Shown here piece after piece: positions 36,985 to 46,904 of a DNA stretch of 64,000 nucleotides. The stretch spans positions 186,001 to 250,000 of the forward strand of contig JADJSA010000001.1 of assembly GCA_016711925.1 (NCBI GenBank), written 5' to 3'. A model generated the notes under the pieces. That model was not told the origin of the DNA, made no database searches, and saw only the letters and a list, made by a program, of their open reading frames with translations. The first letter of the stretch is position 1, and each line of letters opens with the position of its first letter. Source of the stretch: Candidatus Methylophosphatis haderslevensis. Lineage in GTDB: Bacteria; Pseudomonadota; Gammaproteobacteria; Burkholderiales; Rhodocyclaceae. The position numbers and the translations under genes are program-made.

Positions 36985-37467
36985 TCAGCCGCGCGATAGC
37001 GCGCGGTCGAGTTTGTCGTCGACCTGACCGATGCAGGCCGACAGGCTGTTGATCGATTCGCTCAGCGACTGCTGCAGCGCGGTGTCGCGACTCTGCGACC
37101 GTGTGTCGGACTGCGCCTGCGACTGCCCGATCAACTCGCGCAGGCCGGCCACTTCGCGGTCGAGGTGGGTGCGCAGCTCGGTGAAGCGCGAGGCTTCCGC
37201 CTTGTCCGCCAGATCGCGCTGGGCAGCCAGTTCCTGCGCCATGCGGCGCGATTCGGCGTACATCGCGGTGCGCAGCAGCAGCACGTAGAGCCCGCACAGC
37301 GCCACCAGCAGCACCATGGCGGCGAGCAGGATCAGGCCGAGCGGCATGTCGACCCCGGCCACCAGCAGCGAAACCGGCACCGGCGCCGCCAGCGACGACC
37401 AGTTCAGCATGGCGAAAGCGGCGATCAGAACAAGCACGACCAGAATAACGAAACCCAGCAATTTCAT
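36985..37467 (-). CDS. LapA-domain (DUF1049-like) inner-membrane protein
   Basis: 160 residues: two TM helices at about 3-25 and 42-66 (LGFVILVVLVLIAAFAML; LILLAAMVLLVALCGLYVLL) with a short periplasmic loop, then a cytoplasmic coiled coil rich in Gln, Ser and Arg. This matches the lipopolysaccharide-assembly LapA domain with a longer tail. It starts 25 bp after the radA stop, so alr-radA-lapA-like form one operon. Confidence 0.75.
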   Translation of the reverse strand: MKLLGFVILVVLVLIAAFAMLNWSSLAAPVPVSLLVAGVDMPLGLILLAAMVLLVALCGLYVLLLRTAMYAESRRMAQELAAQRDLADKAEASRFTELRTHLDREVAGLRELIGQSQAQSDTRSQSRDTALQQSLSESINSLSACIGQVDDKLDRALSRG

Positions 37468-37492
37468 TTCACTACCCCGCTTTATTGACGTA

Positions 37493-38856
37493 TCAGTTGA
37501 ATTCCCGCAGACGCTCGATCGCCTGTTCTATGCGGTCGAGCGCAATCACCTGCATGCCGGGGATAGCCTGCCGCGGAGCGTTTGCCCGCGGAATGATGGC
37601 ATGGCTGAAACCGAGCTTGGCGGCCTCTTTCAGGCGCTCCTGTCCGCGTGGGGCCGGACGCAGTTCACCGCTCAGTCCAACCTCACCAAACACGACAAGT
37701 TTGTTCGGCAATGCCCTATTTTTCATTGATGAAACGATCGCCAGGCACGCCGCCAGATCGGCCGCCGGCTCGCCGATCTTGACGCCGCCGACCGCGTTCA
37801 CGAACACGTCCTGGTCGTACAGCGCCAGCCCGGCGTGACGGTGCAGCACCGCCAGCAGCATGGCCAGCCGGCTGGCGTCGAGCCCGACCGAGAGCCGGCG
37901 CGGGCTGGGCGAATGCGCGCCATCGACCAGCGCCTGCACTTCCACCAGCAGCGGCCGCGTGCCTTCCTGCGTCACCAGCACGCAGGAGCCGGCTACCGGC
38001 GTTTCGTGCTGCGAGAGGAAGATCGCCGACGGGTTGGACACACCCTTGAGTCCCTTGTCGGTCATCGCGAACACGCCCAGTTCATTGACCGCGCCGTAGC
38101 GGTTCTTGAAGGCGCGGATCAGGCGGAAGCTCGAACTGGTGTCGCCCTCGAAGTAGAGCACGGTATCGACGATATGCTCGAGCACCCGCGGCCCGGCCAG
38201 CGTGCCTTCCTTGGTGACATGGCCGACCAGGAACAGCGTGGTGCCGCTCTGCTTGGCAAAGCGCGTGAGCTGGGCGGCGCATTCGCGCACCTGCGCCACC
38301 GAGCCGGGCGCCGATTGCAGCGCATCGCTCCACAGGGTCTGGATCGAGTCGATCACCACGATGTCCGGCTTGTGCTCGCGCAACACGCCAACGATCTTTT
38401 CCAGGTTGATCTCGGGCAGCAGCTTGAGCGCGCCGGCATCGAGGTTCAGCCGCCGCGCCCGCAGCGCCACCTGCTCCGCCGATTCCTCGCCGCTGACGTA
38501 GAGCGAGACACGCGCGAGGCCAGGTGCGCCAGCGCCTGCAGCAGCAGCGTGGATTTGCCGATGCCCGGATCGCCGCCGATCAGCACCACCCCGCCCGGAA
38601 CCAGTCCGCCGCCCAGCACGCGGTCGAACTCCTCGATGCCGGTGGGCGTGCGCGGATGCTCGCGCGGCCGGATGTCGGCCAGCGCCTGCAATTTGCCGAC
38701 GCTGCCGGAGATGGCCGCGAAACGCGAACTGGGCGCGGTTTCGGCCGCCGTCTCGACCAGCGTGTTCCATGCCCCGCAGCCCGGGCACTGGCCCTGCCAT
38801 TTGGGTGACGCCGCGCCGCATTCGGTGCAGCTATGGATCGGCCTGGCCCTGGCCAT
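37493..38856 (-). CDS. radA: DNA repair protein RadA (frameshifted)
   Basis: About 454 residues if read through. The zinc finger has C10, C13, C24 and C27; Walker A is GGDPGIGKS (94-102); a RadA-specific KNRYG motif lies in RAFKNRYGAVNELGVF; a Lon-protease-like C-terminal domain follows (GLDASRLAMLLAVLHRHAG). RadA drives branch migration in recombination. The frame breaks between LLLQALAHLAS and VSLYVSGEES, near 38505-38525; one missing base explains it. The start overlaps nothing but lies 2 bp after the alr stop. A sequence error is the preferred explanation because the rest is intact. Confidence 0.9.
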
Positions 38857-38858
38857 GC

Positions 38859-39935
38859 TCAGCCGACCACCTCGACCGGTACCCGCGGCGCCAGCGCACA
38901 GAACAACTCGTAGCTTACGGTGCCCGCGGCAGTGGCCACATCGTCGGCGGGACAGCCCTCGCCCCACAGCACGACCGGCGCGCCGCCGCCGGCATCGGGC
39001 ACGTTTTCGAGGTCGACCGCGATCATGTCCATCGACACCCGGCCAACCGTGCCCGTCATCCGCCCAGCGACATTGACCGGCGTGCCGGTCGGGGCGTGGC
39101 GCGGGTAGCCGTCGGCATAGCCGCAGGCGACCACGCCGACGCGCATCGGCCGCTGCGCGGTGAATAGGCAGCCGTAGCCGACACTGTCGCCCGGCTCGAG
39201 GCGCTGGACGGAAATGATTTCCGAGCGCAGCGTCATGACCGGCCGCAACCCGAGTTGCGCAGCGCTGTGCCGGACGGGAAACGGCGAGCCGCCGTACAGC
39301 ATGATGCCCGGCCGCACCCAGTCGGCATTGGCCTGGGGAAAGCGCAGCAGCGCGGCCGAGTTGGCCATGCTGCGCGGCAGGCCGCTGCCGGCGCACAATG
39401 CATCGAAGCGCGCCATCTGCCAGTCGATGCCGCGCTCGCCGTCGGCGTCGGCAAAGTGGGTCATCAGGGTGATCGGGCCGACCTGCGGGCAGGCGCGCAG
39501 CGTCGCCAGCGCAACCGGCCAATCCCCGGCGGCGAGTCCGAGCCGGTTCATCCCGGTATTGGCCTTCAGGTACACCGGCATGCGCTGCGGCAGGCCGGCA
39601 CCGACGATCATCGCCACCTGCCCCATGTGGTGGATCACCGGCGTCAGGTCGGATTCGGCCATTCGCAGCAGATCTGCCGGTTCAAATGCGCCCTCGAGCA
39701 TCAGTATCGGTTGGCGGATCCCGCTGTCGCGCAATTGCACGGCTTCGTCGAGGTCTAGCAACGCAAAACCGTCTGCCAGATCGCGCCAGGCGCGCACCGC
39801 GTTGTCAAGGCCATGTCCATAGGCGTCGGCCTTGACCACGCACCAGACCTTCGCCGAACCGGCATGGGCACGGGCGACCGCAAGATTGTTGCGCAGGCTG
39901 GAAAGATCGATGGTGGCGCAGATCGGGCGTGGCAT
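38859..39935 (-). CDS. alr: Alanine racemase
   Basis: A 358-residue PLP enzyme that makes D-alanine for peptidoglycan. The PLP lysine is Lys35 in VVKADAYGHG; other family signatures are ANTGMNRLG, RPGIMLYGGSPF, CGYADGYPR and GRVSMDMIAVDL. The ATG at 39935 is chosen on family length; upstream codons are open but unrelated. It is immediately upstream of radA (2 bp) and divergent from lplT, a common betaproteobacterial order. Confidence 0.96.
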   Translation of the reverse strand: MPRPICATIDLSSLRNNLAVARAHAGSAKVWCVVKADAYGHGLDNAVRAWRDLADGFALLDLDEAVQLRDSGIRQPILMLEGAFEPADLLRMAESDLTPVIHHMGQVAMIVGAGLPQRMPVYLKANTGMNRLGLAAGDWPVALATLRACPQVGPITLMTHFADADGERGIDWQMARFDALCAGSGLPRSMANSAALLRFPQANADWVRPGIMLYGGSPFPVRHSAAQLGLRPVMTLRSEIISVQRLEPGDSVGYGCLFTAQRPMRVGVVACGYADGYPRHAPTGTPVNVAGRMTGTVGRVSMDMIAVDLENVPDAGGGAPVVLWGEGCPADDVATAAGTVSYELFCALAPRVPVEVVG

Positions 39936-40150
39936 AGGAGTGCCCCGGAGGGCAGGACGGCGGTTGTTGGCCACATGATACCGCGCTGCCGCGAGAGCCG
40001 CGGCGCGCCGATGCCAATGCCATTGTCGCGGCGCGATGCCCCGGGCCGGGCGCTGCCTGTTCGTCGCCGCCGGCCCGCCTTCATGGTATAAATCGCCACC
40101 CTCCAGCCCGAGCCAGCCGGACCCGTGCCGCCGCAACGACCTTCTCATCG

Positions 40151-41413
40151 ATGAATCGCGGGTTTTACATCATCATGGCGGCGCAGTTCTTTTCGGCGCT
40201 GGCCGACAATGCCCTGTTGATCGCCGCGATCGCCCTGTTGCGCGACATGCAGGCGCCGCAGTCGCAGGAGCCCTTGCTCAAGCTGTTCTTCACCGTCTCC
40301 TACGTATTGCTGGCGGCCTTCGTCGGCGCCTTTGCCGACTCGATGCCCAAGTGGCGCGTCATGTTCATCAGCAACGGCATCAAGGTGCTGGGCTGCGCGA
40401 TGATGTTTTTCGGCGCCCACCCGCTGGCCGCCTACGCGATTGTCGGGCTGGGTGCGGCCTGCTATTCCCCGGCCAAGTACGGCATCGTCACCGAGTATTT
40501 GCCGCATCGGCTGCTGGTAGTCGCCAATGGCTGGATCGAGGGCCTGACGGTCGCCGCAATCATCCTCGGTACCGGGCTCGGCGGCGCCTTGATCAGCCCG
40601 CGGATATCGTCGGTCCTGCTCGGATTCGACATGCCGTTCATCGACACCGGAATCGACACGGTTACCGAGATGTCCCTGTCGATCGTCGCGGGGCTCTACC
40701 TGCTGGCGGCGCTGTTCAACCTCTACGTGCCGGAAACCGGGGTGGATCACAAGCCGCTGCGCAACAACCCGCTCTACCTGATCCACGATTTCAACCACTG
40801 CCTGCGCCTGCTGTGGCGCGACCGGCTGGGCCAGATCTCGCTTGCCGTGACCACGCTGTTCTGGGGCGCCGGGGCGACCCTGCAGTTCATCGTGCTCAAA
40901 TGGGCGGAAGTGGCGCTCGGGCTCGACTTGTCCAAGGCCAGTCTGCTGCAGGGCGTGACCGCGGTCGGCATCGCCCTCGGTGCGGTTCTCGCGGCGAAGA
41001 TGGTCTCGCTGCGCAGCTCCGTCCGGGTGATCCCGCTCGGCATTGCGATGGGCGTGGTGGTTATCGGCATGAATTTCGTGCGTGAGGTGTGGCTCGCCGT
41101 GCCGCTGCTGATCCTGATCGGCTCGCTGGCGGGGTTCTTCGTCGTACCGATGAACGCGCTACTGCAGCACCGCGGGCACATCCTGATGGGTGCCGGGCAT
41201 TCGATTGCCGTGCAGAACTTCAACGAGAACCTGTCGATACTGATCATGACCGGTCTCTATTCCCTGCTGATCTGGGCCGACCTCTCGGTGTACGCAGTCA
41301 TCACGCTTTTCGGGCTGTTTGTCGCCGGCATGATGTTCTGGGTCAAGCGCATCCACGAGGCCAATCAGCGCGAGCGCGACGATGTGAGCCTGCTCGACGA
41401 TTCCTGCCACTGA
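40151..41413 (+). CDS. lplT: Lysophospholipid transporter LplT
   Basis: A 420-residue major-facilitator protein with about twelve TM helices, beginning MNRGFYIIMAAQFFSALADN, a typical LplT N-terminus, with the motif CYSPAKYGIVTEYLP after TM4. It flips lysophospholipids from the outer to the inner leaflet of the inner membrane for re-acylation; the acyltransferase Aas is not fused or adjacent here. It is divergent from alr and convergent with the TPM operon, whose last stop is 1 bp away. Confidence 0.93.
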   Translation: MNRGFYIIMAAQFFSALADNALLIAAIALLRDMQAPQSQEPLLKLFFTVSYVLLAAFVGAFADSMPKWRVMFISNGIKVLGCAMMFFGAHPLAAYAIVGLGAACYSPAKYGIVTEYLPHRLLVVANGWIEGLTVAAIILGTGLGGALISPRISSVLLGFDMPFIDTGIDTVTEMSLSIVAGLYLLAALFNLYVPETGVDHKPLRNNPLYLIHDFNHCLRLLWRDRLGQISLAVTTLFWGAGATLQFIVLKWAEVALGLDLSKASLLQGVTAVGIALGAVLAAKMVSLRSSVRVIPLGIAMGVVVIGMNFVREVWLAVPLLILIGSLAGFFVVPMNALLQHRGHILMGAGHSIAVQNFNENLSILIMTGLYSLLIWADLSVYAVITLFGLFVAGMMFWVKRIHEANQRERDDVSLLDDSCH

Positions 41414-41414
41414 A

Positions 41415-41925
41415 TCAGAGCAGCACGGGCCGATCGGGTAATTCGTTCGGGTTGTCCGGATGGGCCGGAAAGTGGGTGGCGAGCAATGCGCCGACGCGCC
41501 GGATCGCGGCAATGGCGCCCTCCTCGTAGCGTTGCTTGCGAAAAGCCTGCTCGACCTCGCGGCAGATGGCGTCCCATTCGCGCTGGGCGACGCCCGCGCT
41601 GATGCCGCGATCAGCGAGAATCTCGACCTTGCGATCGACCAACTGGACGTAGATCAGCACGCCGCTGTTTTCCGCCGTATCCCAGACGCGCAGATCGGAA
41701 AACAGCTCGACCGCGCGCTCCCGCGCCGTCTCGCCGTGCCACACCGGCAGCAGGTCGAGACCGGCCTCGACTGCAAAGCGCAGCTCGCCCCGATGCATGC
41801 GTTCGGATTCGCCTACTGCGGCCTCTATCGCAGCCAGCGTGGCCTGCCGGAAACGCCTGGCCGACGGTCCAGGGGGGCGCGAGCAAATGACGGATGAGGC
41901 GGCCGAAACGGGACATGCGCGCCAT
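41415..41925 (-). CDS. TPM-domain protein (second of pair), frameshifted
   Basis: About 169 residues if read through. ATG 41925 overlaps the stop of the preceding TPM gene by one base (TGATG). It begins MARMSRFGRLIRHLLAPPW, then after QAFPA the frame shifts near 41841-41846 (ggcc run) and continues TLAAIEAAVGESERMHRGEL with a TPM core (GVLIYVQLVDRKVEILADRG). No signal peptide, unlike its partner. TPM domains are small phosphatase-like or scaffold modules. lemA-TPM-TPM is a recurrent operon of unknown function. Confidence 0.82.
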
Positions 41926-42845
41926 CACCAGTCTCCCGAGGCGCCGCCGCCGCCGAAGCTGCCGCCACCGCCGCCCCAACTGCCCGAGCCGCCGCTCCAC
42001 GAACCGCCCGAGCCGCCGGTCCACCCGCCGCCCCAGCCGCCGCCCTGGGTCGCCCGGCGACCGGCCCCGGACGACAACACGAGCACGAAGACGAAGGCAA
42101 TCAGCGCCCCCAGTCCGGCGACCAGCATCGACCCGGTGATGAACCACGCCGCCCCGCCCACCAGCCCGCCGGAAAGCCCCGAGCCGACCAACCGCCCGAA
42201 CATCGCCCGCAACACGCTGCCGCCGACCACCGCCAGCATCAGGCCGATCACGAACAGCTGTTCGAGATTGCCCTCGCTGCCGCCCGACGGCCGATCCGCA
42301 GGCGAGGCGCCAGGCAGCGCTTCGCCCTCGATGAGTTTCTGGATCTGGGACACTGCAAGGGTGAGCCCGCCGGCGAAATCCCCCTGGCGGAACTTCGGCG
42401 CCATCGTCTCGCTGATGATGCGTTTGGCCAGTGCGTCGGGTATCGCGCCTTCCAGCCCGTAGCCGACGTCGATGCGCATCTTGCGGTCGTTCTTCGCCAC
42501 GATCACCAGCACGCCGTCGTCATGCTTGCGGCGGCCGATCTTCCACGCCTCGGCGACCCGGATCGAAAACTGCTCGATCGCCTCGGGCTGGGTGCTCGGC
42601 ACCATCAGGAGCGCGATCTGGCTGCCGCGCGCGCTCTCGAAGGCGGCAAGCTGCTGCTCCAGTTGCGCCTGCTGCGCGGCAGACAGCGTGCCGCTCAGGT
42701 CGGTGACACGCGTCTTGAGCGGCGGAATCGCCACCAGGTCGCCGCTCGCCGACTGGGCAAACGCAACCGCCGATGCCAGCCACGCGCCGGCCAGCACAAG
42801 CAGCAGAAAGATCGCGCGCGGCAAGCCGCGCGAGAGGCGGATCAT
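41925..42845 (-). CDS. TPM-domain membrane protein (YgcG-like)
   Basis: 306 residues: a signal peptide (LPRAIFLLLVLAGAWLASAV), a TPM domain (about 40-170, TDLSGTLSAAQQAQLEQQL; DDGVLVIVAKNDRKMRIDVG), two or three TM segments (about 195-270) and a Gly/Ser/Trp-rich low-complexity tail (GGSGSWGGGGGSFGGGGASG). This is the YgcG plan: periplasmic TPM anchored by C-terminal helices. It starts 14 bp after lemA. Confidence 0.9.
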   Translation of the reverse strand: MIRLSRGLPRAIFLLLVLAGAWLASAVAFAQSASGDLVAIPPLKTRVTDLSGTLSAAQQAQLEQQLAAFESARGSQIALLMVPSTQPEAIEQFSIRVAEAWKIGRRKHDDGVLVIVAKNDRKMRIDVGYGLEGAIPDALAKRIISETMAPKFRQGDFAGGLTLAVSQIQKLIEGEALPGASPADRPSGGSEGNLEQLFVIGLMLAVVGGSVLRAMFGRLVGSGLSGGLVGGAAWFITGSMLVAGLGALIAFVFVLVLSSGAGRRATQGGGWGGGWTGGSGGSWSGGSGSWGGGGGSFGGGGASGDW

Positions 42846-42859
42846 TGGCTACGCGGACC

Positions 42860-43519
42860 TCAGTTGGTCGCCGGCTTGGGCGCAGCGGCCGGCGCCGGTG
42901 CGGGCGCCGGAACAGGCGCGGGCGCGGCCGGCTTCTGGAAGTTCACGGTCGGCGGCGTGGAAATCGACTTCTCGTCATCCACCGTGAAGTTCGCCTTGGG
43001 CTTGTAGCCGAACACCATCGCGGTCAGGTTGTTCGGGAACGTGCGCACACCGACGTTGTAGTTCTGCACCGATTCGATGTACCGCTTGCGGGCCACCGTG
43101 ATGCGGTTCTCCGTGCCTTCGAGCTGCGCCTGCAGGTCGCGGAACTGGGTGTCCGCCTTGAGGTTCGGATAGTTCTCGGCGACCACCAGCAGGCGGGCCA
43201 GCGCGCTCGACATCTCGCCCTGCGCCTTCTGGAATTTGGCAAAGGCTTCCGGGTCATTGACCAGTTCGGGCGTCGCCTTGATGCCGGCGACATTGGCTCG
43301 CGCCGCGGTGACCTGGGTCAGCACGTCCTTCTCATGCGCGGCGTACCCCTGCACCACCTGCACCAGGTTGGGAATCAGGTCGGCGCGGCGCTTGTACTGG
43401 TTGAGCACTTCGGACCACGACGCCGTGACCGACTCGTCGTTGACCTGGATCTGGTTGTAGCCGCAGCCGCTCAGCAGCAGAGTCAGCAGAGCAACGAGTG
43501 CAACACGCATCGAGTGCAT
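42860..43519 (-). CDS. lemA: LemA-family lipoprotein
   Basis: A 219-residue protein. The N-terminus MRVALVALLTLLLSGCG is a lipoprotein signal with Cys19; the LemA core follows (WSEVLNQYKRRADLIPNLVQ; VQNYNVGVRTFPNNLTAMVF). A Pro/Ala repeat tail (PAPVPAPAPAPAAAPKP) is not part of the usual family length. ATG 43519 follows GAGGAGG. First gene of lemA-TPM-TPM; membrane-associated, function unknown. Confidence 0.92.
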   Translation of the reverse strand: MHSMRVALVALLTLLLSGCGYNQIQVNDESVTASWSEVLNQYKRRADLIPNLVQVVQGYAAHEKDVLTQVTAARANVAGIKATPELVNDPEAFAKFQKAQGEMSSALARLLVVAENYPNLKADTQFRDLQAQLEGTENRITVARKRYIESVQNYNVGVRTFPNNLTAMVFGYKPKANFTVDDEKSISTPPTVNFQKPAAPAPVPAPAPAPAAAPKPATN

Positions 43520-43640
43520 GGAAATCCTCCTCTTCGGTTTGAAAGCCTGCGTCAGGGCCGGCGCCGTTGGGCAAACGTCGGGGCGAAGCATACCCGTTTT
43601 GGCGCGCGCCCAGCCGATGGCGTCGACATACGCCGGACGA

Positions 43641-44427
43641 TCAGTCGCCACCCGCGGCCGGCGCAACCGCGGCGAGCCGCCGCCGGATCCGGCACAGATC
43701 TTCCCAGGCGCGCGCCTTGTCCGGCAGGTTGCGCAACAGGTAGGCCGGATGATAGGTCACCAGCAACGGCACGCCCTGGTAGGCGAAACTCTGCCCGCGC
43801 GCGACACCAATTTTCACTTCCCGGTCGAGCAGTGCCTGGGCCGCGGGCCGGCCGAGGGCGACGATCAGCTTCGGCCGCAGCAGTGCGATCTGCCGGCGCA
43901 GGAACGGAAAGCAGGCGGCCATTTCGTCGGCCTGCGGCGTGCGGTTCTCGGGCGGGCGGCATTTCACCGTGTTGGCGATATAGACGCCCCTTGCCGCGCG
44001 CCAGACCGATCGTCGCGAGCATCGCATCGAGCAACTTGCCGGCCTGACCGACAAACGGCTCCCCGCGCTCGTCTTCCTCGGCGCCCGGCCCTTCGCCGAC
44101 GAACAGAACCTGCGGACTGAGATCGCCGACGCCCAGCACCGCCTGCTTGCGCCGCTCGCACAGCCGGCAGGCGCGGCAGGCCGACACGGCGTCGCGCAAC
44201 TGCGGCCAATCGAGCGCAGCCACGGCCTCGGGTTCAGCGCCCGGCGCGTCTGCGGCAAGGCCGGGGGGAAGGATGGCCGGTTCGACCCCCGGTTCGATCC
44301 GCGATTCCACGGACGCCGCCGCGCCCGCCGGTTCCGCCGGGGACGGGCAGGCCGCCGCAGGCTGGCGCTGGCGCCAGATCGGCGTCAAACCCATCTCGCG
44401 CAAAATGGCGCCGCGTCGCGGGTTCAT
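43641..44427 (-). CDS. udg: Uracil-DNA glycosylase, family 4 (frameshifted)
   Basis: About 261 residues read through. ATG 44427 overlaps the rimI stop as ATGA. The 4Fe-4S Cys are in ACRACRLCERR and in the later KCRPPENRTP; the active-site motif is GEGPGAEEDERGEPFVGQAG and the C-terminal motif is TYHPAYLLRN. At the CCCC run 43987-43990 the frame moves: before it LARGKG, after it VYIANTVKCRPPENR; dropping one base repairs it. A family-4 UDG (UdgA) removes uracil from DNA. The N-terminal ~70 residues are a Pro/Ala-rich linker. Confidence 0.88.
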
Positions 44428-44901
44428 AGCGCAAGCTGCATCACGATTGCATCCTCCCGGCCGTCGCGCGCCGGATAGTAGCCACGCCGCCGCCCCACGA
44501 TCTGGAAACCGACCGAAAGATAGAGCGCCTGGGCGATCGCGTTGGACGGCCGCACCTCGAGAAAAAGCTGGCGCGCCCCGCCGTCGTGCGCCAGTCTGCA
44601 TACCTGTCCGAGCAAGGCCCGCCCGCGACCGACCCCGCGCGCCGCGATCGATGGTGATGTTCAGCAGGTGGGCTTCGTCTAGCACGCGCAGCAGCACGGC
44701 ATAGCCGAGCATCCGTCCGCCGCTGCGCAGCACCCAGGCGCTGTGGCCGGCCTGCAGGGAATCGCCGAAATTCCCGCGCGTCCAGGGGAATTCATAGTTG
44801 CGCGCTTCGATTTGCGCAACCTCGTCGAGGTCAGCTTCGTCCATCGGTGCCAGCGACACGTTTTGTGCCGTGTCGAACCATTGCCGCGGCTGCGAACTCA
44901 C
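44424..44901 (-). CDS. rimI: Ribosomal protein alanine acetyltransferase RimI (frameshifted)
   Basis: About 158 residues. The start is GTG 44901, overlapping the tsaB stop as GTGA. The GNAT fold is clear: DEVAQIEARNYEFPWTRGNF, MLGYAVLLRVLDEAHLLNIT, then after a break near 44645 ARGVGRGRALLGQV (acetyl-CoA loop) and FLEVRPSNAIAQALYLSVGF. One base too many in gatcgatcg-like sequence accounts for the shift. RimI acetylates the N-terminus of S18. The tsaB-rimI-udg order with 4-base overlaps shows translational coupling. Confidence 0.88.
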
Positions 44902-45593
44902 GCCCGCCCTCCGCGCGCGAGGCGTTCCGCCGTGGTCAGGGCAACCTTGTCGCGCACATAAAGCGGCGCCGCCAGCGCCGCATCGACGCCCTCCCCGCGC
45001 GCCAGCCGCGCGGCGGCTATGCGTGCCACGGCCCGCGCGCTTGCGGCCACTTCCGGCTCGAAGGCCACACAATGCCCGGCCAGCATTGGCAGCAGCATCT
45101 CCCGATAAACGGACAAGGCGGAACCGGCCGCATGCCAGCCTTCGCCCTCCGGCGCCGGCACCAGTTCCGGGGCCGCACAGGCGGGTTCGATCAGGGTTTG
45201 CACGTCATCGCCATGCACGGCGTAGGCGGCGTAATACATCTCGCGCATGCGCGCATCGACGCCGACCCACACGCGTTGGCCGCCACTCGCCAGGGCCAGC
45301 GCCGCCAGGCTGGGCACAGCGACAAGCGGCAAATCCGCCCCCAGCGCCAGCCCCTGCGCGATGCCGCAGGCCAGACGCAGGCCGGTGAAACTGCCGGGGC
45401 CGGCGCCGAAGGCGATCGCATCCAGATCGTCCAGTCGCAATCCGGCGCGGCCGAGCACGCGCGTAACGGCGGGCAATGCCCAGCCCGAGTGCGGCTGGCC
45501 GGGCAGCGAGCATTCCTCGAACGATAAACCCTCGCCGAGCACGGCAATCGACCCGGCATCGGTGGATGTTTCGATGGCAAGAAGGCGCGGCAT
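44898..45593 (-). CDS. tsaB: tRNA t6A modification protein TsaB
   Basis: A 231-residue ASKHA-fold protein that partners TsaD, TsaC and TsaE to make t6A at tRNA position 37. The N-terminal signature is LLAIETSTDAGSIAVL, followed by the TsaB dimer segment FGAGPGSFTGLRLACGIAQG. ATG 45593 is the family start; in-frame upstream codons are not conserved. First gene of a coupled tsaB-rimI-udg operon. Confidence 0.94.
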   Translation of the reverse strand: MPRLLAIETSTDAGSIAVLGEGLSFEECSLPGQPHSGWALPAVTRVLGRAGLRLDDLDAIAFGAGPGSFTGLRLACGIAQGLALGADLPLVAVPSLAALALASGGQRVWVGVDARMREMYYAAYAVHGDDVQTLIEPACAAPELVPAPEGEGWHAAGSALSVYREMLLPMLAGHCVAFEPEVAASARAVARIAAARLARGEGVDAALAAPLYVRDKVALTTAERLARGGRA

Positions 45594-45670
45594 TGCGCCA
45601 TTGTAAGCGACGCTTTGCAGCCGGCCGCCGGCACCGCCGGGCCAGCCTACGACCCGCGGCGAGCGACCGG

Positions 45671-45889
45671 TCAGCGAACCCGGCGGGCGGTGAATTCTTC
45701 TTCGATATTGTCGCGGAAGTAGCTCGACATCGAACCCGAGGTCGACAAGCGGCGCCACAATTCCTGGCCGACCGCCTGATACTGCATCACCCGGCCGTCG
45801 TCGAACTCGATCTGCAGCACGCGGGCGCCCGCGTCATAGCCGATCGCCCGCAGCTTGCCGGCGCTGACCTTTTTCATTTCGATTGCCAT
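45671..45889 (-). CDS. KTSC-domain small protein
   Basis: A 72-residue cytoplasmic protein with a KTSC fold: IGYDAGARVLQIEFDDGRVM, then YQAVGQELWRRLSTSGSMSS and YFRDNIEEEF. KTSC domains occur alone or fused to LysRS-like proteins; the function is unknown, perhaps binding of protein or RNA. It lies between the DUF1501 remnant and tsaB. Confidence 0.87.
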   Translation of the reverse strand: MAIEMKKVSAGKLRAIGYDAGARVLQIEFDDGRVMQYQAVGQELWRRLSTSGSMSSYFRDNIEEEFTARRVR

Positions 45890-45913
45890 TGCACCCTCTC
45901 CGATCGACCCGGT

Positions 45914-46828
45914 TCATGTCCTGAGAAAGCTCTCGGCCCGGAAGCGCCCGCCAAGCACGTCGGTCGCCGGAACGCCAAGCCAGTGATCGAGAACGGTAGC
46001 GTAAACCGCGCGAAAATCCATCCCGACCGGAAGACCGCCGTGCCCGTCGGCATCGCCTAGGGGCGGCGTCGTGCCATGCAAGCCGCCGCGCACCCGTCCG
46101 CCGAACGCGAACTGCGCGGCCGCCGCCCCGTGATCGGTTCCGCCCAGCGTGTTCTCGGCGCTGCGCCGGCCGAACTCCGAGTGCGTCACGACCAGCGTCG
46201 AATCCCAGCGTCCCTGCTCGCTCAGCGTGGTCCGCAGCGCACGCAGCCCGTCGGCAAGCTGTGCCAGCAATCGCGCATGGCGCGGTGCCTGGTCGAAATG
46301 CGTGTCGAACCCGTCGAGCGTCAGGCGGATGACCTGGCAGCCGCCTTGGCCTGCCGCGGGTTGGCAGCTGCCGGAGGCCGCCGCGAAATCGCCATCGGCA
46401 AGTGGCTGAACTCGCGGATCCCGCCGCTGGCCGGCCGCCCAGTCGACCGGCAACGGCTGTCCGGGACTCGCGGCGCTATCCCAGATCTCCCGGAGCGAAA
46501 TGCAGAGGCTGGGCTGCGGACAGCCGACGCCCTGCAGGACCGCCATTTCGCCAGCGCACCACAACGGCATCAGCGCCGCCAGCGACGGATGCAGCCCCAC
46601 CCGCTGGTCGAGCTGGAGCACGCGATCGCGCGCGATGGCAATCGTCGGCCGCAGGCGGTAGTAGGACGGATCGGCAAACGGCACGACGGTGTTCAGCCGT
46701 CGTTGCCGCCCCTAGTTCGACCAGCAGCAACTGTCGCGGATGCTTGCGCGGTCGGCCAGGGCGGCCGGCGCGGCCAATGCCGCCAGTGCGGTGCCGCCGA
46801 TCGTGCGCAGAAAAAGCCGGCGATCCAT
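45914..46828 (-). pseudogene. DUF1501-family Tat-exported protein, multiply frameshifted remnant
   Basis: ATG 46828 starts a Tat signal (MDRRLFLRTIGGTALAALAA). Within the next ~120 bp the frame changes three times: RASIRD to RKHPRQLLLVELG to LNTVVPFADPSYYRLRP. Around 46495 the expected SHFRS-type motif has three separate single-base losses that cancel. The middle of the protein, normally ~100 residues, is reduced to ~45 odd residues before IRLTLDGFDTHFDQ. The end (VVTHSEFGRRSAENTLGGTD) is intact. Many independent lesions plus an internal deletion argue for real decay, though base-call errors may contribute. Confidence 0.78.
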
Positions 46829-46904
46829 GTCGAACCTCGCCCGAGCCCGCCGCCGCCACCTGTGCGTCATATCCGGCGCGCGGCCCGCGCGCCAAGCCTG
46901 CAGG

